From assembly GCA_039819065.1 (NCBI GenBank), contig JBCBSS010000194.1, positions 1-11,817 on the forward strand: DNA of 11,817 nt, written 5' to 3'. The notes under the pieces were generated by a model. The model was not told where the DNA came from. It was given only the letters and a program-made list of their open reading frames with translations, and searched no databases. The translations under genes and the position numbers were made by a program. Origin of the DNA: JBCBSS01 sp039819065. GTDB taxonomy: Bacteria > Bacteroidota > Bacteroidia > Cytophagales > Cyclobacteriaceae. Each line of letters begins with the position of its first letter. Within the stretch, counting starts at the first letter, position 1. Shown here one piece after another: positions 1-7,441 of the stretch.

Positions 1-57
1 ATATTAATAGCCCTTGGTATTACTATCGTAATCAGAAAAAGAAGATCTGCGCAATAG
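1..57 (+). CDS. 3' end of an upstream membrane protein (partial)
   Basis: Frame 1 is open from the window edge to a TAG at 55-57 and encodes 18 residues: a run of hydrophobic residues (ILIALGITIVI) followed by a basic tail (RKRRSAQ). A hydrophobic helix ending in Arg/Lys at the extreme C-terminus is typical of an inner-membrane protein with its tail in the cytoplasm. The 5' part lies outside the window, so the family cannot be named. The short length means that a chance open frame is possible, but the helix-plus-basic-tail pattern makes a real gene end more likely than not. Confidence 0.5.
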   Translation: MLIALGITIVIRKRRSAQ

Positions 58-327
58 GAAAATAGTCTGATGAAAATCAACCTCTATTACTTAATCTGTA
101 GTGGCAATTAGACTCATTTAAAAACCTGAGTTGGAGATAAAACTTCAACATGAGAGTAATATATAGAAACTGTCACTTCTAAATCAGCAGAGGATCTCAG
201 GTAAATCTATTACTTAGCCGTTGAGTCAATTTCGACACGGACCAGTAGATTAGTCTATGTCGGAGTTAGTACTACTAAAAAATCACTACTTTTAAGACTT
301 TTAACGAAAGACGTAAACCACCAAGGA
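58..327. other. spacer before the sigma operon; no gene seen
   Basis: This AT-rich stretch of 270 bp separates the upstream gene end from the ECF sigma gene. I see no RNA gene, no strong hairpin and no clear Bacteroidota-type promoter (TTG then TAnnTTTG). The promoter of the sigma operon should lie here. If the operon is autoregulated by its own ECF sigma, the promoter would not match the housekeeping consensus. The sigma reading frame is open upstream from the stop at 202-204 but contains no ATG, GTG or TTG before 328. Confidence 0.4.
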
Positions 328-834
328 TTGAAGTCATTCGACAAGCGTACTTACAAGCTATTTTTCGAAGCTCATTATCAAGGGCTTAAGCGCTTCATTT
401 ATTATAAGACCGGCGATATGGATGTCGCTCAGGATCTTACGCAGGAGGCTTTCATTAAAGTGTGGGAGAAGCGTGCTGAGATAGAGATTGGAACGGCCAA
501 AAGCTACCTGTTCACCATTGGTAGTAACCTCGCCATCAATCATGGCAAGCACGAACAGGTAAAACTGAACTACAAACATACCATGAAGCCTTCAGACGGG
601 GCAACCTCTGAAAGCCCGGAGGATTTACTAAGGCTCAAAGAATTTGATGAACTGCTGAAGAACGCCCTGGCAAGACTGCCCGACCCCTATCGCGAGACTT
701 TTCTTATGCACAGAGTAGATAAGCTCAAGCACAAAGAAATTGCCGAACGGCTCAATATGAGCGAAAAAGGCGTCCAAAAGAGGGTTAGAAAAGCGTTAGA
801 ATTATTAAATGACATGTTACAGTATCCTTTATGA
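328..834 (+). CDS. ECF-type RNA polymerase sigma factor
   Basis: A 168-residue sigma-70 family protein of extracytoplasmic-function type that would direct RNA polymerase to a small regulon. Region 2 spans about residues 9-80 and includes the core-binding/-10 stretch DVAQDLTQEAFIKVWEKR. Region 4 spans about 113-163, with LPDPYRETFLMHRV followed by a helix-turn-helix, HKEIAERLNMSEKGVQKRVR. There is no region 1 or 3, as expected for ECF sigmas. The start used is TTG at 328: the next in-frame ATG is residue 31 and would delete half of region 2, and no ATG exists between the upstream stop (202-204) and 328. The fecR-like gene follows 33 bp downstream, so this is the FecI-like member of a FecI-FecR-FecA type signalling operon. 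The target promoters are unknown. Confidence 0.93.
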   Translation: MKSFDKRTYKLFFEAHYQGLKRFIYYKTGDMDVAQDLTQEAFIKVWEKRAEIEIGTAKSYLFTIGSNLAINHGKHEQVKLNYKHTMKPSDGATSESPEDLLRLKEFDELLKNALARLPDPYRETFLMHRVDKLKHKEIAERLNMSEKGVQKRVRKALELLNDMLQYPL

Positions 835-867
835 CGACTCAGTTGTATATTAATAGAAGGGTAAAAA

Positions 868-1836
868 ATGGCTAAGCACAATATAGATATCGACGAGAAG
901 ATCCGTGAGTGGATGGATGGTGAGCTGAGTGATCAGGAGTGGGACGAGGTGAAACGTCAGGTAGAAGATCCTGAGGCTTTGGCTAGAATTGAGCAGATCG
1001 TTGAACGCTCTGAGCAGTTCATCGTGCCTAAGTCTATGGGTACGGATGAGGCCTGGGCCTTGCTTGAGGATAAACTGGAAGAGGATAAAGATGATAGCGA
1101 AGAAGAAGGTAGCAAAGTAATACCCATTTCTATCTGGCAAAGAAGGTCAATAAAAGTAGGTGTTGCAGCATCGGTGCTTATACTAGTCAGTTTCTTCGTA
1201 TTTAGGATATTGAATACGCCGGAAATGATCGTGGCTGAGCCCGGTAGTCGACTTACATATACGCTGCCAGATGGTTCTACGGTAGAACTAAATGCTGGTT
1301 CCACTTTGACTTATTCTAAAGCCAACTGGGACAAGCAAAGAAAGGTGACGCTCAAAGGAGAAGCCTTTTTTGAAGTTGCGAAAGGCAGCACTTTCACTGT
1401 CAATTCAGCACTTGGTAGCGTAACCGTACTGGGCACGAAATTCAACGTCAAGACCAAGATTGGAAAGTTTGAAGTGGCTTGTACGGAGGGTAAGGTTCGA
1501 GTAGCCTCCAAAGAGGGTCAGTCTGTAACCCTGACAGCAGGTTTAGCCACCAAGCTAGAAAACGGAAAATTGACCGAGGCTTCCGACTTTAACTCACGCC
1601 AAAAACTAGGATGGCGAACAGGTGTTTTCGTGTATAATGACACGCCACTATGGGAGGTCTTTGTGGAGATCGAAGATCAGTTCGGTGTTGAAATTGCCTA
1701 CGGCCTTGATGTCAAAGATAGGCCTTACACTGGTTTCTTTGATACCTCAACAGACCTGGACGCCGCCATGGAATCGGTTCTGGTACCAATGGGCTTATCT
1801 TACGATGTAAAAGATGGTACTATACTTATCAAATGA
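868..1836 (+). CDS. FecR-like anti-sigma factor (FecR + DUF4974 domains)
   Basis: A 322-residue, single-pass inner-membrane regulator predicted to hold the preceding ECF sigma factor inactive and to release it when the receptor signals. The acidic N-terminal cytoplasmic part (about 1-92) carries the anti-sigma segment, with a highly acidic stretch at 66-80. A membrane helix lies at about 95-113 (KVGVAASVLILVSFFVF). The periplasmic FecR domain follows at about 120-215, with PDGSTVELNAGSTLTY and GEAFFEVAKG as characteristic motifs. The C-terminal part, about 255-322, fits DUF4974, the STN-like domain usual in Bacteroidota FecR proteins. The ATG at 868 is preceded by a weak purine-rich GAAGGG. 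The TGA stop overlaps the receptor ATG (ATGA, 1833-1836), which indicates translational coupling. Confidence 0.93.
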   Translation: MAKHNIDIDEKIREWMDGELSDQEWDEVKRQVEDPEALARIEQIVERSEQFIVPKSMGTDEAWALLEDKLEEDKDDSEEEGSKVIPISIWQRRSIKVGVAASVLILVSFFVFRILNTPEMIVAEPGSRLTYTLPDGSTVELNAGSTLTYSKANWDKQRKVTLKGEAFFEVAKGSTFTVNSALGSVTVLGTKFNVKTKIGKFEVACTEGKVRVASKEGQSVTLTAGLATKLENGKLTEASDFNSRQKLGWRTGVFVYNDTPLWEVFVEIEDQFGVEIAYGLDVKDRPYTGFFDTSTDLDAAMESVLVPMGLSYDVKDGTILIK

Positions 1837-4511
1837 GGAGTAATGCCTTTCTAGCTGGTTTCCTTCTATTCTTCTGCCTGTCTGCGTCACCTTCAATAGG
1901 ACAGGACGCGCCGGATAATATCACCATCGAGGTAAAAGACGTTACGCTGGATGAAGTGCTCGTACAATTGATGGAGCGATACGACCTCCTGATAGCCTAC
2001 GACGTTCGAAAAGCCCGGGAAATCACCGTCTCAATTGATGTTAAGAATGCCTCAATCGATGAGGTGCTTGATGAAGTACTGGCTGATACTGGCTTAACTT
2101 ATCAAAAGAATGCGCAGGGCATCATCATCAAATCTAAACCCGAACCAGATGGTGAGGATAATGATAATGGCCAAGCTATTCTATTAAAGTCAGTAGAAGG
2201 GCGTATTCAGGATGAGCAAACTGGTGAATTCCTGCCCTATGCTACAATAAGCTTGAAAGGCACTTCTCAAGGAGCCTCCAGCAATGTAGATGGCTGGTTT
2301 ACCATTCATAATGTACCAGATACGGCTGCATTGGTAATTGATTATTTGGGGTTCTTTCCACAAGAGATCAAAGTTGGCGATGTCAATGATAAGTTGACTA
2401 TCGCATTGAAAAGTCAGTCCCAGCAACTGGAAGAGGTAATCATCAATTATGACGTGGTGGCAGTGGATGTCAAAAGTGACGCCGGCCATTTGGTTTTTAA
2501 CCCCCGGGAAGTAACCGGCTTACCTAACCTTGGTGAAGTAGATGTCTTCCGATCCCTACAGTTACTACCCGGAATTAGCGCCACCAATGAAACGTCTACT
2601 GGCCTGGTAATCAGAGGAAGCACGCCAGATCAAAACCTGATATTGTTTGACGGTTTTTCTGTGTTTCAGGTCGATCATTTCTTTGGGGTATTTAGCGCCT
2701 TTAATCACCACGCCATCAAAGATATACAAGTGTATAAGGGAGGTTTTGATGCACGCTATGGCGGGCGGACATCAGCAGTGGTCGACATTACAGGGAAGTC
2801 GGGTAACCGTAACAAAACCTCGGCTAACATTGGTGCCAACCTGATCAGTTTCAATGGTTCTGTAGAAGTACCTCTCGGAGACAAGTGGACGGTTCTATTT
2901 GCGGCAAGGCGTGCCTTCACTGACGTAATACGAAGTGGCCTGTATCAAAACCTGATTGAAAATGTGAGGAACAACGACACCGACAGCCCTCAAACACGTT
3001 TAGGCTTCACCAATGAAGATCTTATTCCCGAGTTTCGTTTTTTTGACGTCAATGCTAAACTGAGTTTTCGACCTAGCAAGCGCGATGAACTATCGTTTAG
3101 TTTCTATGGCGGGGAGGACAACTTGAGATTGTTTGCTGCCTCTCAAGAAGAGTTTTTATTCTCCAATATCAACGATCAACTTACCTGGGGGAATACAGGT
3201 GTGAGCTTAAGATGGGCTCGACAGTGGAATGCCAAATGGCACTCACAGGTACGGTTGGCGGTTTCGGAGTATGAAAATAGGAGCTCATTATTCAGTAGAA
3301 TCACTTTCGATAACGGTATAGATTCCCTGGGTTTCCAAAGTGAATCGACTTTTATCAATAATGTCACGGATGCCCAATTGACGGTAGACGTAGAATGGCA
3401 ACCGAATGAGAAATACACAGCCGTGTTTGGTGCTTCTAGCCAGGGCAATGAAACAAGCTTGGTCACCCAACTGAGTGAACAGGATGATACGCTCAGCAAC
3501 ACCGAATTCGATCAACAAGGTGAAATTTTCAGCTTCTATTGGCAGAATTATTACCGTCCTATTCCAAACCTTAAACTGAACGCCGGTTTAAGGTATTACA
3601 CCATTGATCTCATCGAAAACAATGTCTTTTTCGAACCCAGGCTCGGTTTCAGCTACAGTATCACGCCGGAGTTTTCATTGAAAGGTGCGTGGGGCAGGTA
3701 TCATCAATTCGTCAATAGGGTGATCAATAACGACGTCAACGATGGCTTACCTGATTTTTGGCTATTGGCTGATGGAGAAGTGCCTCAAAAAGAATCAGAG
3801 CATTGGGTCGCAGGCTTTAATTATACCAAAGACAAATGGTCGATCGACATAGAAGCGTACCACAAACAGACAGATCAAGTGCTGGACTTTCTTCCCTTGG
3901 GCAGGTATTTCCCGGCCGAGCTTCTACCAAACGATCAATTTGTAGTGGGTGAAAGCCGTACAAAAGGCATTGACTTTCTAGTCACCAGATCAACGGATAA
4001 TTATACAGGCTGGCTGGGTTATTCGCTCAGCGAAGCAGAAAGCCTTTTTCTAGGCTTAAATGACAACCTACCCTTTCCGGCGAACGAGGATCAACGCCAT
4101 GAATTCAAGACGACACATTTGGTTTCATTGAAGCGATGGAAGCTATCGGCCACCTGGGTATATGCGTCCAGCAGGCCTTTTACAGCACCTTCAGGCCAAT
4201 TCACAACACCTACTTTGACCGGAGAGCCGGTCATTACTTTTTCGATAGAATCTGTCAATGCGCAGCGCTTACCGGATTATCATAGAATGGACATTTCGGC
4301 CGGTTATACCTTTGACCTCGGTAAGTGGTCGGTGGAATCAGGCCTTTCAGTTTACAACTTATACGACCGTAGAAACATTAAATTCACCAGATTCGACGCA
4401 ACGCCTTTTACCGTTGACGATGGCATTTTGAGGGATCAGGCCATTCTATCTTCTTTCGATGTCGAACTCTTAGGGCTTACACCCAATATTTTTGTTAATT
4501 TCAAGCTGTAG
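1833..4511 (+). CDS. STN-domain TonB-dependent outer-membrane receptor (FecA-like)
   Basis: An 892-residue outer-membrane receptor. It has a signal peptide (about 1-23, ending near SIG/QD), an STN signalling domain (about 29-101), a carboxypeptidase-regulatory-like beta-sandwich (about 121-195, starting VEGRIQDEQTGEFLPYATI), a plug domain (about 225-330, with LQLLPGISATNETSTGLVIRG and FDARYGGRTSAVVDI), and a beta barrel to the C-terminus, which ends NIFVNFKL. The family imports ligands too large or scarce for porins, using TonB-ExbBD energy. The STN domain, placed directly after sigma and anti-sigma genes, means that it probably also transmits ligand binding to FecR. There is no adjacent SusD gene; a DUF4249-like lipoprotein follows after 22 bp and is the likely surface partner. 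The substrate is not deducible. The start overlaps the fecR stop by 4 bp. Confidence 0.93.
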   Translation: MRSNAFLAGFLLFFCLSASPSIGQDAPDNITIEVKDVTLDEVLVQLMERYDLLIAYDVRKAREITVSIDVKNASIDEVLDEVLADTGLTYQKNAQGIIIKSKPEPDGEDNDNGQAILLKSVEGRIQDEQTGEFLPYATISLKGTSQGASSNVDGWFTIHNVPDTAALVIDYLGFFPQEIKVGDVNDKLTIALKSQSQQLEEVIINYDVVAVDVKSDAGHLVFNPREVTGLPNLGEVDVFRSLQLLPGISATNETSTGLVIRGSTPDQNLILFDGFSVFQVDHFFGVFSAFNHHAIKDIQVYKGGFDARYGGRTSAVVDITGKSGNRNKTSANIGANLISFNGSVEVPLGDKWTVLFAARRAFTDVIRSGLYQNLIENVRNNDTDSPQTRLGFTNEDLIPEFRFFDVNAKLSFRPSKRDELSFSFYGGEDNLRLFAASQEEFLFSNINDQLTWGNTGVSLRWARQWNAKWHSQVRLAVSEYENRSSLFSRITFDNGIDSLGFQSESTFINNVTDAQLTVDVEWQPNEKYTAVFGASSQGNETSLVTQLSEQDDTLSNTEFDQQGEIFSFYWQNYYRPIPNLKLNAGLRYYTIDLIENNVFFEPRLGFSYSITPEFSLKGAWGRYHQFVNRVINNDVNDGLPDFWLLADGEVPQKESEHWVAGFNYTKDKWSIDIEAYHKQTDQVLDFLPLGRYFPAELLPNDQFVVGESRTKGIDFLVTRSTDNYTGWLGYSLSEAESLFLGLNDNLPFPANEDQRHEFKTTHLVSLKRWKLSATWVYASSRPFTAPSGQFTTPTLTGEPVITFSIESVNAQRLPDYHRMDISAGYTFDLGKWSVESGLSVYNLYDRRNIKFTRFDATPFTVDDGILRDQAILSSFDVELLGLTPNIFVNFKL

Positions 4512-4533
4512 CCTGTAAGAGATTGGTCGTTAG

Positions 4534-5310
4534 ATGAAGCACTGCGTTCTATTATTGATTCTATCTGCATTTTGCCTTGCTTGTTCTGATAGTGAGACCA
4601 CCATTGATGACAAAGTAATACTCAACGGTTTGGTGCACACCGGCCAGCCCGTACAAGATATCAGGGTTTCACTGCTTTCTGAGATTAATCAACCCAATAG
4701 ATATATTGACCCCAGCGAGGTCTTGGTAGTGGCTTTCTGGCGGGATGAGGCTTATTTATTGACAGAATTCCCCGATGAGCCCGGTAGGTATTTTGACCCA
4801 CTCTCTGAGGTTATTCCTGAACCCGGGGATTTGGTCAGCTGTGTGATTTTCTATGAGTCAGACACTGTCATTAGCGGATCGATAGCACCTGAGTTTCCCA
4901 GGGGCCTAAATATGCCTTTTCAAACTATTCCGCTTAATGCAGAAGACCTTAATTCGGGAGTACAAATTCCAGTATTGTGGGAGAATCCTGAAGCGGCCTT
5001 CTACACGGGAAAAGTGGTGCTGGTTAGTGATAGCCTTGGGCCAATCAACCCTTTCGAGTTTAATGAGGATGATGCGCTGTTCCCCTTGCCCATCACTACG
5101 GATGAAGCCTACCTCATCGATATTGACAGGTTCAGTTTCTATGGTACCTATGCGCTTATTCTATATCGGGTAAACGAAGATTACGTGCAGTTTTCGAGGG
5201 CTGAGGGCGGAGAAGTGCAGTTTCAGCAAAATAGCAATGTAGCAAACGGTGCCGGTCTATTTTCCGTGCTAAGCAGTGACACCATATTTTTTGAGCTTAT
5301 ACCTGGGTAG
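4534..5310 (+). CDS. DUF4249-like outer-membrane lipoprotein
   Basis: A 258-residue predicted lipoprotein. The signal peptide ends in a lipobox with Cys17 (FCLAC), followed by SDSE, an acidic stretch resembling the Bacteroidota lipoprotein export signal that sends lipoproteins to the cell surface. The rest is beta-rich, with ILNGLVHTGQPVQDIRVSLL near the N-terminus (about 29-48) and a C-terminus of the form GAGLFSVLSSDTIFFEL, both of which resemble DUF4249 proteins. DUF4249 genes often sit directly after TonB-dependent receptors, as here (22 bp), so a receptor accessory or ligand-capture role is reasonable but inferred. The family has no established biochemical function. The DUF4249 assignment is from pattern memory and is less certain than the lipoprotein call. 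Confidence 0.75.
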   Translation: MKHCVLLLILSAFCLACSDSETTIDDKVILNGLVHTGQPVQDIRVSLLSEINQPNRYIDPSEVLVVAFWRDEAYLLTEFPDEPGRYFDPLSEVIPEPGDLVSCVIFYESDTVISGSIAPEFPRGLNMPFQTIPLNAEDLNSGVQIPVLWENPEAAFYTGKVVLVSDSLGPINPFEFNEDDALFPLPITTDEAYLIDIDRFSFYGTYALILYRVNEDYVQFSRAEGGEVQFQQNSNVANGAGLFSVLSSDTIFFELIPG

Positions 5311-5346
5311 CCAACTTAGTCGTTTGTGTCCCCGTACATGACGGCG

Positions 5347-5391
5347 AAAAGTGGTTCTTATTGGGTTTTCAACCCTGGAATTTTCACTTTT
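5347..5391 (+). terminator. possible composite terminator of the sigma-receptor operon
   Basis: Outer arms AAAAGTG (5347-5353) and CACTTTT (5385-5391) enclose an inner hairpin, GGGTT (5363-5367) with AACCC (5371-5375). It lies 36 bp after the lipoprotein stop and is followed by a T-rich stretch. The interrupted stem makes it weaker than a textbook terminator. Confidence 0.4.
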
Positions 5392-5454
5392 GTTGAGTTT
5401 TCGAGTCTTTGCACAATTGAAGATAAGCATACACATAAATGAAATTTGGATACC

Positions 5455-5585
5455 TTGATCTTTAGATAGCCTTCATTTCTTTTCCTTAGATGAAAAGAAA
5501 CGAAGCAAAGAAAAATCAAGCCAAAATTTAACCTGCAGCCCACACCCCAACGCTGGCCCGGAATTTTGGCAGCCAGCCGCACTCG
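5455..5585. repeat. probable dispersed Bacteroidota repeat with REP-like palindrome
   Basis: The core is an inverted repeat with 14-bp arms, 13 of 14 matching: CTTCATTTCTTTTC at 5471-5484 and GAAAAGAAACGAAG at 5492-5505, with a 7-nt loop. Read on the minus strand, the flank encodes the string FGLIFLCFVSFHLRKRNEG. I recall that string as recurrent in spurious hypothetical proteins of Bacteroidota, which suggests a multicopy non-coding element and not a gene. The element boundaries given are approximate. Only one copy lies in this window, so the multicopy claim rests on memory. Confidence 0.4.
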
Positions 5586-5650
5586 TACTAGCCAAATAAT
5601 CTTTCACAAGCCCATTCAGAAGCAATTTTCAAGAACGGCCCACCTACTAC

Positions 5651-5788
5651 CTAGCACCAGATAACAACGCTTTTTTGTTCATTCAGATAATAGTTCGCGG
5701 CGGTGTTAGCATTGGTGTTTCCTGCTTTGATCAACTGCTTGTCCTTTGCAGAAAGATTGCTTTTAAATTCTTCAATACTTTTGTTCAT
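5651..5788 (-). CDS. small 45-aa hypothetical peptide
   Basis: An ATG at 5788-5786 opens a 45-codon minus-strand frame ending in TAG at 5653-5651. The N-terminal half (MNKSIEEFKSNLSAKDKQL) is charged and amphipathic. It is followed by IKAGN at 20-24, a polar Asn/Thr/Ala stretch (24-36), and a hydrophobic end, VVIWC, whose last residue is the only cysteine. There is no signal peptide or membrane helix. Upstream on its strand is an AT-rich leader without a clear Shine-Dalgarno, normal for Bacteroidota. It stands alone between convergent and divergent larger genes. I do not recognise the family. A charged leader followed by a short polar segment with a terminal Cys could fit a small regulatory peptide or a peptide-natural-product precursor, but no modifying enzyme is nearby, so this is speculation. 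It may also be a chance ORF. Confidence 0.4.
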   Translation of the reverse strand: MNKSIEEFKSNLSAKDKQLIKAGNTNANTAANYYLNEQKSVVIWC

Positions 5789-6021
5789 AACGGTAATTTT
5801 TAGAGTTGATTGTTATTCTAAAGTCTACATTAAAGTAAAACAATATTCGTTCAATAAGCAACTCCTATCACACATCTACCTGTCATTCTACAAGGAAAAC
5901 CATCATACCCAGTAGATGCTAAATGCATGAGGACTAGAACCGGACACAAACTTTCACTGACCTTCTATGTTCACTTTACGGAATTAACTGGCATCATGCG
6001 GGATGCTTGCAATACTTAAAT

Positions 6022-6414
6022 ATGCAGTGGCAAAACATAATTGATTTTGGTCTGGTAGTACTCATTTGGATTGTACAACTGGTCATATACCCCAGTTTCA
6101 AATACTACCAGGAGGAAGACCTGCGGGTCTGGCACAGTAAATATACAGGCCTCGTCACCCTGGTCGTCTTACCTTTAATGTTTGGGCAGGTGATTATCTA
6201 TGGGCTAACACTTTGGGAGGGTTTTGAAACCATAGCCGTGATACAATCAGTGCTGGTGATTGGCACCTGGTTGGTCACCTTTCTAAAGGCCGTACCCCTG
6301 CACAATCACATACAGGATGGTAGGGATGTCAAAAAGAGTATTAGGCTATTGATACAATGGAACTGGACTCGCACTTTCTTGTGGAGTGTTATATTCATTC
6401 TTAACGCGTTTTAA
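6022..6414 (+). CDS. conserved four-helix inner-membrane protein, function unknown
   Basis: A 130-residue integral membrane protein with four predicted helices at about 6-26, 43-64, 69-90 and 116-130. Conserved-looking features are IYPSF (22-26), a WHSKYT motif (37-42) just before helix 2, VPLHNHI (91-97) after helix 3, and NWTRTFLW (114-121) leading into helix 4. This pattern matches a widespread uncharacterised family of small membrane proteins that I recognise by its YPSF / NWxRT signatures but cannot name. The ATG at 6022 is chosen over an in-frame TTG at 6007, because the resulting protein starts right at the first helix. Its last 69 bp overlap the 3' end of the convergent hydrolase gene. 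No function can be inferred from the neighbours. Confidence 0.8.
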   Translation: MQWQNIIDFGLVVLIWIVQLVIYPSFKYYQEEDLRVWHSKYTGLVTLVVLPLMFGQVIIYGLTLWEGFETIAVIQSVLVIGTWLVTFLKAVPLHNHIQDGRDVKKSIRLLIQWNWTRTFLWSVIFILNAF

Positions 6415-7173
6415 GAATGACACTGCCAAGTGGTTGAATTGTTCAGGAGCTTCTATGTTGACGATATGTCCAGTATAGGGTACCACATTTATCCTAGCAT
6501 TCCTTTGGCGTTTAGCAAACTCCTTGGCCGCCTTAAGAAAAATGTAATCCTCCCCTCCCATCACTATCAAGGTTTTTACCGGGAGTTGCTGATTGAAGAA
6601 ATTGCCTAATAACCTGAAGAACTCTTTGTACAGCCCTATCCATTTGAGGTATTCTTCGTGTGTCAGCTTGGCTGCTTGCATTTGGTATATTCTACGCGCC
6701 TTTTGGTTGCGTTTTCTGGGCATGAGCAGGTACGAAAACAGGCTGTACATGGTGTGATACTTCAAAAACACATTCATGAAACGCGCTAGCTGCACAAAGG
6801 ATTTGATGAAAATATTGCCTTTAAAAATACCTCCAGCAATAACGAGGCGCTCGACTTTCTCTGGATATCGCATAATGAAGTCCTGTACCAACACGCTTCC
6901 AAACGACAAGGTGAGGAAATGCGCTTTTTCGACCCCCACTTTATCAAGCACCGTCTTGATGTCTTCCGATATCAACGAAAAGCTGTAGCGCTCTCTGGAA
7001 GGAACGACATCCTTGGACATACCGTGGTCACGAAGGTCAATAAGTAGAATGTTGAAGTGGTCTTCGAAGGCGCCAATCTGATAAGTCCAAGTTTTAAGGC
7101 TTCCGCCGGCACCATGTAAAAAAACGACCCAGGGACTGTTTTTGCCGTGGGTGTGTACTTGATAGTTGAGCAT
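6346..7173 (-). CDS. alpha/beta-fold hydrolase
   Basis: A 275-residue soluble alpha/beta hydrolase. The oxyanion-hole motif FLHGAGG is at 18-24. The nucleophile elbow reads TLSFGS with Ser90, so the first Gly of the usual GxSxG is replaced by Thr. The acid is probably Asp229 in MGGEDYIF, and His246 in YTGHIVNIEAPEQF completes the triad. A Lys/Arg-rich helical cap lies at about 120-200. The family includes esterases, lipases, haloalkane dehalogenases and peptidases, and the substrate cannot be read from sequence. There is no signal peptide, so it is cytoplasmic. The start chosen is ATG at 7173; a TTG at 7203 would add ten residues that do not belong to the fold. The gene is convergent with the preceding membrane-protein gene and overlaps it by 69 bp. 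That overlap encodes its C-terminal 22 residues, which lie beyond the hydrolase core. Confidence 0.88.
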   Translation of the reverse strand: MLNYQVHTHGKNSPWVVFLHGAGGSLKTWTYQIGAFEDHFNILLIDLRDHGMSKDVVPSRERYSFSLISEDIKTVLDKVGVEKAHFLTLSFGSVLVQDFIMRYPEKVERLVIAGGIFKGNIFIKSFVQLARFMNVFLKYHTMYSLFSYLLMPRKRNQKARRIYQMQAAKLTHEEYLKWIGLYKEFFRLLGNFFNQQLPVKTLIVMGGEDYIFLKAAKEFAKRQRNARINVVPYTGHIVNIEAPEQFNHLAVSFLKRVKNEYNTPQESASPVPLYQ

Positions 7174-7282
7174 AATGGTTATTAAACACCAAACTATCAC
7201 CAAAGTTTACCAAAACTTGCGGTCAAGGGTATTTTATAATTGAAGACTATAGTAGATTACGAAAATTACCTATCTTTCAGTC

Positions 7283-7416
7283 GTGAAATTATTAAGTGCC
7301 ACATATCTCAACAATCAAGGGCGTTTCTATCAAAGCGCAGGAGGTATGGTATGCACTTAACAAACTGATAGCATTGCATTAAAAAAAGCCTCCTGATAGC
7401 CTCAGGAGGCTTTTTT
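7283..7416 (+). promoter_or_regulatory. candidate attenuator-type leader upstream of the ligase gene
   Basis: The terminator 5' arm GCCTCCTGA (7388-7396) can pair with its 3' arm (7402-7410) or with an upstream CAGGAGG (7338-7344), which is identical to the 3' arm at 7403-7409. These pairings exclude each other, the layout of an attenuator or antiterminator. The upstream CAGGAGG is also a strong Shine-Dalgarno-like sequence, 6 nt before a 5-codon ORF (ATG at 7351, stop TGA at 7366-7368), and overlaps the end of a GTG-initiated 25-codon frame (7283-7360). Either short frame could be a leader peptide. Without homologues, chance complementarity of 7 nt is possible. Confidence 0.35.
7381..7416 (+). 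terminator. strong intrinsic terminator
   Basis: A perfect 9-bp GC-rich stem, GCCTCCTGA (7388-7396) and TCAGGAGGC (7402-7410), with a 5-nt loop, flanked by a run of seven A (7381-7387) and six T (7411-7416). It would work on both strands. No annotated gene on either strand ends here: the hydrolase reads away to the left and the ligase starts 25 bp downstream. It must therefore end a short unannotated transcript or control read-through into the ligase gene. Confidence 0.85.
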
Positions 7417-7441
7417 ATTTTTAACTAAAACAATAATCATC

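Larger units (their letters stand above)
5311..6021. other. long spacer with repeat element and a small ORF
   Basis: This 711-bp stretch holds the possible terminator at 5347-5391, a REP-like palindrome at 5471-5505 inside a probable dispersed repeat, and a 45-codon minus-strand ORF at 5651-5788. The remaining part (5789-6021) contains no gene that I can support. It should contain the promoter for the small minus-strand ORF and that of the membrane protein starting at 6022. Confidence 0.5.

Noticed and set aside
1833..5310. SusC/SusD polysaccharide utilisation pair
   Set aside because: The lipoprotein has no SusD-like features and is too short (258 aa); the receptor carries an STN domain and there are no carbohydrate enzymes nearby.
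5358..5582. 74-codon minus-strand open frame
   Set aside because: Runs through the possible terminator and the REP-like palindrome; its translated string looks like repeat-derived sequence, not a protein family.
5703..5915. 70-codon plus-strand open frame
   Set aside because: Antisense to the more plausible 45-aa ORF, with a low-complexity hydrophobic/AT-driven composition.
7174..7203. TTG start at 7203 extending the hydrolase by ten residues
   Set aside because: The added residues are not part of the fold and the ATG at 7173 gives a normal N-terminus.
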